DNA from: Mitsuaria sp. GD03876
Lineage (GTDB): Bacteria; Pseudomonadota; Gammaproteobacteria; Burkholderiales; Burkholderiaceae_C
Direction: 5' to 3'
Length of the DNA stretch: 64,000 nucleotides
Assembly (NCBI RefSeq): GCF_029840635.1
Contig: NZ_JAOCCU010000029.1
Span: 17,654-81,653 of the forward strand
The notes under the pieces: generated by a model
Told to the model about the DNA's origin: nothing
Seen by the model: only the letters and a program-made list of their open reading frames with translations
Database searches by the model: none
Shown: one piece after another, positions 8,011 through 13,997 of the stretch
Layout of the letters: every line of letters starts with the position of its first letter
Numbering within the stretch: position 1 is the stretch's first letter
Translations under genes and position numbers: made by a program

Positions 8011-8654
8011 CGCTCGGCCCGATCCCCTCACTGCTGCCGCCCTCTGCGACCCGCCTCGAGCGTGCCGCCGCTGCGGTCTCGGTGCCGCCCATCGATCCGG
8101 CCCCGCTGCGCACCCTAGGCGACTCCAGCAGGATCCCGGCGACGTTCCTGCCGTGGCTCGCCTGGGGCGCCTCCACGGACGGATGGCAAGAAGCCCAGAC
8201 CGAGGAGGCTCGTCGGGCGCTCGTGCGCAACTCCGTGGCGATTCACCAGCGCAAAGGCACCGCAGGCGCCATCCGGCGGGTGCTCGGCGCCATCGGCGCG
8301 TCGATCGATCTGGCGGAGTGGCAGCAGACAGGAGGCGCGCCCTACACGTTCACGCTCACCGTCTGGGCCGGCAACAACCCGTCCGCCGGTGACGACGGCC
8401 TGATCAATCTCGAGCTGTATGCCCGGATCCGCCGCATGGTCGATGCGGTGAAGAACGAACGCAGTCACTACGGCCTCAACGTAGGAGCTCGCTTCGATCA
8501 CGGCCTGTTCTTCGGATCGTCGGTCTCCGCAACCACGATCGCGCGCAACTCCGCCGAGGCACTGCCCGTTCAGCCTCGCCCACTCGCCCAGTCCCTGCGT
8601 GCAGCCACCGGCGCGCAGGTCGTGACCATCGTTCGCGTAAGCATGGAGTCCTGA
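8007..8654 (+). CDS. I: Baseplate/tail protein GpI
   Basis: P2 GpI family baseplate protein (215 aa) that connects the wedge to the tail fibres. It has the family core FLPWLAWGASTDGWQEAQTE and the block HQRKGTAGAIRRVLGAIG, followed by the terminal region with IRRMVDAVKNERSHYGLNVG. It overlaps J at its start and the fibre gene by one base at its stop. Confidence 0.93.
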   Translation: MTLGPIPSLLPPSATRLERAAAAVSVPPIDPAPLRTLGDSSRIPATFLPWLAWGASTDGWQEAQTEEARRALVRNSVAIHQRKGTAGAIRRVLGAIGASIDLAEWQQTGGAPYTFTLTVWAGNNPSAGDDGLINLELYARIRRMVDAVKNERSHYGLNVGARFDHGLFFGSSVSATTIARNSAEALPVQPRPLAQSLRAATGAQVVTIVRVSMES

Positions 8655-9163
8655 TGACCACCCTCGTGACCACCACCCTGGAGGTCGGCCTGGCCGCGAT
8701 CCTGCTCCAGGCCGGCGACGGCCTCGCCGCCAAGATCTCGCATGTCGCGCTCGGCGACGCAGCCTACACGCCTGCGCAGACCCAAGCCGGCCTGCGCAAT
8801 GAGCGCGCTCGCTTCTCCGTCGCGGGAGGCAAGGTCGTGGGACCCAGACAGTTCCACGTCGCCGCCAAGGCAGACGGCCCCACCGAGTTCTGGGTCCGAG
8901 AAGTGGGTTTCGTGCTGAGCGACGGCACCTTCCTGGCCGTTTGGAGCGATCCGGTCAAGCCACTCGCCTACAAGGCGCCCGGGGTCGATCTCCTGCTGGG
9001 CTTCGACCTCCTCTTGTCCGGCATTCCGGCTGGCTCCGTCGTCATCGAAGCGACCGGCGACCTCAATCTGTCGATGGCCGAGGAATTCGCCACGATGGCG
9101 AAAGCTCTCGTCGACCTTCAACATATTTCCGTCAAGCAGTTCGTTAAAGGAGCCCTGAAGTGA
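8654..9163 (+). CDS. Tail fibre protein, GpH-type N-terminal (collar) domain only
   Basis: A 169-aa protein whose N-terminus matches the baseplate-attachment domain of P2 GpH tail fibres: repeated Thr start, AKISHVALGDAAYTP, then EFWVREVGFVLSDGTFLAVW. P2 GpH is several times longer, so this gene carries the attachment domain without a long shaft or receptor-binding tip. The end, YF-type family block SVKQFVKGAL, is typical of where the shaft would begin. The following gene overlaps by four bases and may supply the distal part, so the fibre looks split into two polypeptides. Confidence 0.85.
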   Translation: MTTLVTTTLEVGLAAILLQAGDGLAAKISHVALGDAAYTPAQTQAGLRNERARFSVAGGKVVGPRQFHVAAKADGPTEFWVREVGFVLSDGTFLAVWSDPVKPLAYKAPGVDLLLGFDLLLSGIPAGSVVIEATGDLNLSMAEEFATMAKALVDLQHISVKQFVKGALK

Positions 9164-9927
9164 GTCTCGAGAGTCAGATTGCCGCGTTGGTCGACTCGAC
9201 CAACCAACTCACCCAAACTGTCGCGTCGAAGATGGACGCCATCAACACGACGGTCAACGCCAAGGTGGCGGAACTGGATGCGTTCAAGGCTGGGCTGCTC
9301 AGCCAGTTGCCCATGATGGCCTTGAACTACAACCACGACTTCCTCGACGTCTCCGGCACAGCGCCGCAGCAGTTGCCGGTCGGACTCGCAGTCTCGGCCG
9401 ATGGCGCGTTCTGGAACCGCTTCAGCGCGGAGCTGATTCCCGTCAACACGGGCGCGGATCCGGCGACGCGACATGACGAGGCGAAGGCGCTGCTGGACGC
9501 CATGGGCATCGGGCGCGGCACGCAGCATTTCACGAGCAGCTTCAACATCCTGAAGCTCACCCGTAAGGATGCCGTGGTGATCTCCAGCCTGGTGTTCTAC
9601 ATCCCTGCCCGCCACGTGAAGTCCGGGAACGGCGCGTCATTCGTTGCATACGCCAAGACGGTGGGATCGTCCACGTGGGACTACTTGCCCAGCACTGCCG
9701 GTCAATGGAAGCAATTCGCGACGACCTGGCCGGCCGGCACGAACGATGGGCGCGGTGTGGGCTCCTACCTGCAGCTCGATTTCAAGGTGCAGAACAGCAG
9801 CGTGGGGGACGTCCTCTATCTCGCGTTGCCGACCGTGGTGCTCGGCTCGTGGCCCGAGGGCCGCAAGCTCGGCAACATCGTCAACATCGTCAACGAGGTG
9901 AAGCGCAACTTCCCCTCCATCGCCTGA
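9160..9927 (+). CDS. Probable distal tail fibre/receptor-binding protein
   Basis: A 255-aa protein starting with GTG in a four-base overlap with the GpH-like gene. Residues 1-45 form a heptad-like helix (DSTNQLTQTVASKMDAINTT) suited to a trimeric coiled coil. The rest is beta-rich with aromatic residues (FTSSFNILKLTRKDAVVISS), resembling a carbohydrate-binding jelly roll. I do not recognise a named family. Its position after the collar domain, and coupling to it, suggest it forms the distal fibre that contacts the host surface. Confidence 0.6.
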   Translation: MSLESQIAALVDSTNQLTQTVASKMDAINTTVNAKVAELDAFKAGLLSQLPMMALNYNHDFLDVSGTAPQQLPVGLAVSADGAFWNRFSAELIPVNTGADPATRHDEAKALLDAMGIGRGTQHFTSSFNILKLTRKDAVVISSLVFYIPARHVKSGNGASFVAYAKTVGSSTWDYLPSTAGQWKQFATTWPAGTNDGRGVGSYLQLDFKVQNSSVGDVLYLALPTVVLGSWPEGRKLGNIVNIVNEVKRNFPSIA

Positions 9928-9931
9928 TCAC

Positions 9932-10201
9932 ATGAGCCAAGCCAGCATGCAAGACTCCTCCCACATCGACGATGCCCAGCTGATGACCAGCGCGGGTCTT
10001 TCCACCCCCGCAGCGGAGGCCGCGCGCCGCCAGTGCGAGGACCACATCGTCAAGTTCTATCCGCTGCACACGCAGATCAACCTCCTGCGCACCGGAGAAC
10101 CCGAAGCCGTCTCGACGATGGGCACGTTCATCGACGCCTGCCGCGCATGGTCGAACGGCGAGGCACCGAGCCTCGTTGATCTTCTGGAGATCCAGCCGTG
10201 A
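9932..10201 (+). CDS. Hypothetical protein, tail-fibre chaperone-like C-terminus
   Basis: An 89-aa protein following the fibre gene by 4 bases. The segment HTQINLLRTGEPEAVSTMGT and then FIDACRAWSN resembles the conserved C-terminal motif (QxNxxR then IDxxRxxS) found at the end of many phage fibre-assembly proteins and fibre tips. That resemblance and the location suggest a fibre assembly or fibre-associated role, but the protein is too short and diverged for a firm call. Its stop overlaps the next gene. Confidence 0.5.
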   Translation: MSQASMQDSSHIDDAQLMTSAGLSTPAAEAARRQCEDHIVKFYPLHTQINLLRTGEPEAVSTMGTFIDACRAWSNGEAPSLVDLLEIQP

Positions 10202-10470
10202 AGCTCCTCGAGCGGATCCCGCACGACAAAGCCCTGCATTGCCTTGGAGGCGTCGTAGCCTTCGGCGTCACTCGCAGCGCGGCGCTGGCCTTCGGTGTGA
10301 CGGCGGTTGAGGCGGCGATCGCAGCCAGCGCGGTCGTGGTCATCGTCGGGTGCGCGAAGGAAGCTTATGACCTCCACCATCGCGCCAAGCACACGCCTGA
10401 TCTGCTCGACGCCGCGGCTACCGTGATCGGCGGCCTGATCGCCTTCGCGTGCGGCATCGGCCCCCTGTAG
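10198..10470 (+). CDS. Small membrane protein with VanZ-like DKxLH and HTPD motifs
   Basis: A 90-residue protein with GTG start overlapping the previous stop. It shows DKALHCLGGVVAFGVTR at the N-terminus, two to three hydrophobic segments (about 28-52 and 72-90) and EAYDLHHRAKHTPDLLDAAA between them. This DK..LH ... E.YD ... HTPD.LDA pattern recurs in small phage membrane proteins of unknown role and in VanZ-like proteins. A function in lysis timing or superinfection control is possible but not shown. It is the last gene before a strong terminator. Confidence 0.55.
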   Translation: MKLLERIPHDKALHCLGGVVAFGVTRSAALAFGVTAVEAAIAASAVVVIVGCAKEAYDLHHRAKHTPDLLDAAATVIGGLIAFACGIGPL

Positions 10471-10491
10471 TCCTATCTCGTCAGCAGTACC

Positions 10492-10516
10492 AGGGCGCCT
10501 TCAAGGCGCCCTTTCT
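10492..10516 (+). terminator. Rho-independent terminator after the fibre operon
   Basis: A 7-bp perfect stem GGGCGCC/GGCGCCC (10493-10499 with 10505-10511), loop TTCAA, extended by an A-T pair and followed by TTTCT. It lies 22 bases after the last gene of the V-to-fibre operon and ahead of the accessory patch. Confidence 0.8.
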
Positions 10517-10523
10517 AATCCCG

Positions 10524-10703
10524 ATGTACCAGCCCTCCCCCATCGTTCCCTGGCTTGGTGGCAAGCGCCGCTTGGCGGACCGCCTGATTCCCCGGGAGGT
10601 CCGCTACTCCGTGGGCAATGGTCGCGATGTGGAGCAGCGGCTCGCAAGTGGAGAGTTGGTCATCACAAACTGGGATGCATCTACATCAGGAGGATTGTTC
10701 TGA
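10524..10703 (+). pseudogene. Remnant of a DNA adenine methylase (internal deletion)
   Basis: A 59-codon frame beginning PSPIVPWLGGKRRLADRLIP, the N-terminal AdoMet-binding motif of D12-class Dam methylases, and continuing directly into RYSVGNGRDVEQRLASGELV, which looks like the C-terminal end of the same family (usual length about 250-300 aa). The middle, including the DPPY catalytic motif, is absent, so the methylase is dead. The deletion appears to have joined the two ends in frame. Phage-borne Dam methylases usually protect DNA from host restriction. Confidence 0.7.
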
Positions 10704-10738
10704 TTGCGCTATACATCCACGCAATGCGATGCTGCAAC

Positions 10739-10752
10739 GCTAGCAAGCTAGC
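10739..10752. repeat. Inverted repeat GCTAGC-AA-GCTAGC
   Basis: A perfect 6-bp inverted repeat with a 2-base centre lies 19 bases ahead of the accessory gene at 10772, between a TATACA -10-like hexamer (10710-10715, no convincing -35) and the ribosome binding site GGGAGG (10760-10765). It could be a regulator-binding site or a scar of the event that inserted this patch. Confidence 0.4.
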
Positions 10753-10771
10753 CTGATCAGGGAGGAACATC

Positions 10772-11623
10772 GTGTGGTTCTTGCTCTCTTTGTGGGTAGT
10801 TCTACTGGTGCCTCTTCCACTTGCGGCGGCGGAAGAAGCACGTTTTGTTCCCCCACCTTCTCCAGTGGCGGCCTCCTCGCCCGAGCCGAAGATCCTCGAA
10901 GCTCGAGGTACCCGAGAGAGTCCGTTCATCATCGATGCGGTTGAAGGTGCTGATCAGATCGCCCAACGGCAGGATGATCGACGTCACCGCTTGTTCGAAG
11001 AGAACCGTGACTACGTGCTTGGCGCCATCTCCGGTGCAACGCTCCTCGTCGCGATAGTGCAGGCCGTCATGTTCTTCTGGCAGTTGAGGATGGCCCGCGA
11101 CGCAATCCGTGACGCTGAACACGCGGCGACTACGGCAGCGCGGAGCGCCGAGGCGACGCATCAAGCTGCCATCGCCCACAAGAATGCCGCTCGCGCCTGG
11201 ATGAGACCTGATGAAATACACGGCTCGGACTCGCAGGGCCGCTGGAGCTTCGGATTCAAGTGGACGAATGTTGGCGTCACGCCCGGGATAAACGGAGCAA
11301 CACAGGCGGGCCTTATCCTGCTCAAAAACGGCGATCCTGTCCCGGATTCATACATCGACTCGTTGGAATGGCTCCCAGCAGCTGTGGTCTTCCCAGGTCA
11401 GTTCTTTGAAGCACCCCCGATCAAGCTCGATGAACGCTCATTGGAAATTGCCTTGGCAAGACAGGGCGAACTCAAACTTTTCGGCCGGATGAGGTACATA
11501 GATACGGTGAACGGTGGCGAACATGTCACAACAGTCTGCAGGATTGTTCGCCCACTGCGACGCCCCGACGGCGCTCTGAGGTTCGAGTACGACCACATAC
11601 TGGAACACAACACGGCCGATTGA
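10772..11623 (+). CDS. Accessory membrane protein (moron candidate) of unknown function
   Basis: A 283-aa protein with a GTG start and a strong GGGAGG site 6 bases upstream. It begins with a signal-like hydrophobic segment (residues 2-19), then a Pro-rich part, a membrane helix (about 86-110, AISGATLLVAIVQAVMFFWQ) and an Ala-rich helical stretch (MARDAIRDAEHAATTAARSA). The C-terminal half is a globular, beta-rich domain. It belongs to a loosely defined group of single-span proteins often seen in mobile elements. Its base composition is visibly less G+C-rich than its neighbours, it interrupts the tail gene block, and it follows its own leader, all features of a phage moron. Function unknown. 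Confidence 0.7.
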   Translation: MWFLLSLWVVLLVPLPLAAAEEARFVPPPSPVAASSPEPKILEARGTRESPFIIDAVEGADQIAQRQDDRRHRLFEENRDYVLGAISGATLLVAIVQAVMFFWQLRMARDAIRDAEHAATTAARSAEATHQAAIAHKNAARAWMRPDEIHGSDSQGRWSFGFKWTNVGVTPGINGATQAGLILLKNGDPVPDSYIDSLEWLPAAVVFPGQFFEAPPIKLDERSLEIALARQGELKLFGRMRYIDTVNGGEHVTTVCRIVRPLRRPDGALRFEYDHILEHNTAD

Positions 11624-11793
11624 ACAGCTCAGGAATGGATCGCACGACTGTCTAGGTTGATCCGACGTCAGCAAACTCTTAAGTGCATGACTTAGCGCGA
11701 CGCACCGCGCACATTGGCGGCTCCTTCTCGGAGCCGCCAGCACGTCAGGGTTTCGTCCCGGTGCGGGCTCCCCCTTCACCCCCAGGGAGCCCC

Positions 11794-12987
11794 ATGGCAC
11801 TCGACTCCTACCACCACGGCGTGCGCGTCATCGAGATCAGCGACGGCGTCCGTCCGATCCGATCCATCTCCACCGCCATCATCGGTCTCGTGGGCACGGC
11901 CTCCGACGCCGACGCGGCGACGTTCCCTCTGAACAAACCCGCGCTGGTCACCAACGTCAACTCCGCCATCGGCAAGGCCGGCACGAAGGGCACGCTCGCC
12001 GCGGCCCTCGACGCGATCAGCCAGCAGTCCTCGCCCATCATCGTCGTCGTGCGCGTCGCTGACGGAGTCGGCGAGACCGCTGAAGCGAAGGCCGCCGACC
12101 AGGTCAGCAAGATCATCGGCACGACGCTGCCCTCCGGTCAGTACACGGGCATGAAGGCGCTGCTCGCGGCGCAGACCCAGCTCGGCGTGAAGCCGCGCAT
12201 CCTTGGCGTCCCCGAGTACGACTCCGAGGAGGTGACAACCGCGCTGGTGGCGATTGCGCAGAAACTGCGCGCCTTCGCCTACGCCAGCACCGCCGGCGCC
12301 GAGACGATCGCCGAGGCGATCACCTACCGGGACAAATTCGGCGCGCGCGAGCTGATGCTGCTGCACCCCGAGTTCACGCGATGGGACACGACGACCAACG
12401 CGACGATCAGCGTTTCGCCGGTGGCCTACGCCCTAGGCCTGCGCGCCAAGATCGACCAGGAGGTCGGCTGGCACAAGACGCTGTCCAACCTGCCGATCAA
12501 CGGCGTGACCGGCCTCTCGCGCGACATCTACTGGGACCTGCAGGAATCCGCGACCGACGCCGGCCTGCTCAACGAGAGCGAGGTCACGGCGCTGATCAAC
12601 GCGCAGGGCTACCGCTTCTGGGGCTCGCGCACCTGCAGCGATGACCCGCTGTTCGCCTTCGAGAGCGCCACGCGTACCGCGCAGGTCCTGGCCGACTCGA
12701 TCGCCGAGGCCCACTTCTGGGCCGTCGACAAGCCGCTGCACCCGTCGCTGGTCAAGGACATCCTCGAAGGCGTCAACGCCAAGTTCCGGGAGCTGAAGAA
12801 CTTCGGCTACATCCTCGACGGCAAGGCCTGGTACGACGAGGAGGCCAACTCCGCGTCCTCGCTCAAGTCCGGCAAGCTGATCATCGACTACGACTACACG
12901 CCGATCCCGCCGGTGGAAGACCTCTCCTTCCGCCAGCGCATCACGGACAAGTACTTCGCGGACTTCGCCGCGCGCGTCAACGCTTGA
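11794..12987 (+). CDS. FI: Tail sheath protein FI
   Basis: P2 FI-type contractile sheath subunit (397 aa, P2 FI is about the same). The start at 11794 follows AGGGAG; the frame extends upstream but without family match. The N-terminus YHHGVRVIEISDGVRPIRSI and the stretch STAIIGLVGTASDAD are hallmarks. The C-terminal domain contains WDLQESATDAGLLNESEVTA and GYRFWGSRTCSDDPLFAFES, which form the sheath core. A 170-base stretch upstream has no gene and should hold the F-operon late promoter. Confidence 0.97.
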   Translation: MALDSYHHGVRVIEISDGVRPIRSISTAIIGLVGTASDADAATFPLNKPALVTNVNSAIGKAGTKGTLAAALDAISQQSSPIIVVVRVADGVGETAEAKAADQVSKIIGTTLPSGQYTGMKALLAAQTQLGVKPRILGVPEYDSEEVTTALVAIAQKLRAFAYASTAGAETIAEAITYRDKFGARELMLLHPEFTRWDTTTNATISVSPVAYALGLRAKIDQEVGWHKTLSNLPINGVTGLSRDIYWDLQESATDAGLLNESEVTALINAQGYRFWGSRTCSDDPLFAFESATRTAQVLADSIAEAHFWAVDKPLHPSLVKDILEGVNAKFRELKNFGYILDGKAWYDEEANSASSLKSGKLIIDYDYTPIPPVEDLSFRQRITDKYFADFAARVNA

Positions 12988-13048
12988 CGCCACCTCGCCG
13001 CCGGCAGTCGCCAGCGGCGGCCCCTATCCCCCTCCGCAGATCTAAGCA

Positions 13049-13558
13049 ATGGCATTGCCCCGCAAGCTCAAGAACTTCATCCTCTTCAACGACGGCGTCC
13101 GCTACATGGGCGAGGTGCCGGAAGTGAATCTGCCCAAGCTCAGCCGCAAGACCGAGGACTATCGCGGCGGCGGCATGAACGGCCCCATCAAGCTCGACAA
13201 CGGGATGGAAGGCATGGAGATGGAGTGGACCGCCGCAGGCTATCTGCGCGAAGTCTTCACCCAGTTCGGCACGCTGAAGGTCGACGGCGTGCTGCTGCGC
13301 TTCAACGGCGCCCTGCAGGCCGACGACATGGAGCGCCCGCAGACGCTGGAAGTCGTCGTGCGCGGCCGCCACACCGAGATCGACCCCGGCAAGGCCAAGG
13401 CCGGCGACAACACCGAGGTCAAGATCAAGACGGCCCTGAGCTACTACAAGCTCACGCTCGACGGCGAGCTCCTCGTCGAGATCGACTTCGTCAACATGAT
13501 CGAGAACATCGGCGGCATCGACCGCCTGGCCGAAGTCCGCGCTGCCCTGTCCATCTGA
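13049..13558 (+). CDS. FII: Major tail tube protein FII
   Basis: P2 FII tail tube subunit (169 aa), forming the inner conduit under the sheath. The sequence has the family start ALPRKLKNFILFNDGVRYMG, the block LPKLSRKTEDYRGGGMNGPI and the C-terminal beta region ELLVEIDFVNMIENIGGIDR. It is 61 bases after the sheath gene and 14 bases before the chaperone gene E, as in P2. Confidence 0.97.
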   Translation: MALPRKLKNFILFNDGVRYMGEVPEVNLPKLSRKTEDYRGGGMNGPIKLDNGMEGMEMEWTAAGYLREVFTQFGTLKVDGVLLRFNGALQADDMERPQTLEVVVRGRHTEIDPGKAKAGDNTEVKIKTALSYYKLTLDGELLVEIDFVNMIENIGGIDRLAEVRAALSI

Positions 13559-13572
13559 TCCCCTGACCGACC

Positions 13573-13866
13573 ATGACCACCACCACCATCACCCTCGACC
13601 AGCCCATCAAGCGCGGCACCCAGGAGATCAACCAGGTCGAGCTGCGCAAGCCCAGCGCCGGCGAGCTGCGCGGCGTTTCCCTCTTCGACCTGGTGCGAAT
13701 GGATGTCGCTGCCGCGCAAACGATCCTGCCGCGCATCACGGTCCCTTCGCTGACGCGCCCCGAGATCGACGCCCTCGACCCGGCCGACTTGTTCCAGCTC
13801 TCTGCGGAGGTCGCCGCTTTTTTGTCGCCGAAAGCCGCGAAGGAGCAGGACTACCAGACCGCGTAG
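13573..13866 (+). CDS. E: Tail assembly chaperone GpE (zero-frame product)
   Basis: P2 GpE-type tail assembly chaperone (97 aa) that coats the tape measure protein during tail building. The N-terminal part has TITLDQPIKRGTQEINQVEL and SAGELRGVSLFDLVRMDVAA, typical of the family. About 13 codons before the stop lies a T-TTT-TTG slippery heptamer that diverts some ribosomes into the -1 frame to make the longer E+E' protein. Confidence 0.93.
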   Translation: MTTTTITLDQPIKRGTQEINQVELRKPSAGELRGVSLFDLVRMDVAAAQTILPRITVPSLTRPEIDALDPADLFQLSAEVAAFLSPKAAKEQDYQTA

Positions 13867-13991
13867 AGGACGCGATGGCGGACCTCGCCATCGTCTTCCA
13901 CTGGGCGCCGTCCGACATGGACGGCCTCTCGATCCCCGAGCTGATGGACTGGCGAGAGCGCGCGCGGTCCCGGCATGAACCGTCCGAGTGA
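13573..13991 (+). CDS. E': Tail assembly chaperone E+E' (made by -1 frameshift)
   Basis: After decoding TTT-TTG at 13819-13824 in the zero frame, a one-base slip continues at 13824 in the -1 frame to the stop at 13989-13991, giving about 139 aa. The added part contains MADLAIVFHWAPSDMDGLSI and PELMDWRERARSRHE, an excellent match to the GpE' family (FHW and WRE.A signatures). The ATG at 13875 inside E' has no clear ribosome site, so E' is expected mainly as the fusion. The ratio of E to E+E' sets chaperone stoichiometry in P2. Confidence 0.88.
13818..13824 (+). other. Programmed -1 ribosomal frameshift site T-TTT-TTG
   Basis: Six T followed by G, in phase with gene E as GCT-TTT-TTG, is the X-XXY-YYZ slippery pattern and is the same heptamer used in P2 gene E. 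The -1 frame downstream encodes a conserved E' domain, so the shift is functional rather than a sequencing artefact. Confidence 0.88.
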
Positions 13992-13997
13992 GCCGCC

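Noticed and set aside
11624..11793. Ogr-type TGT-N12-ACA box ahead of the sheath operon
   Set aside because: Only a partial match (TGT with GAC at the right spacing near 11650) was found, not enough to call a site.
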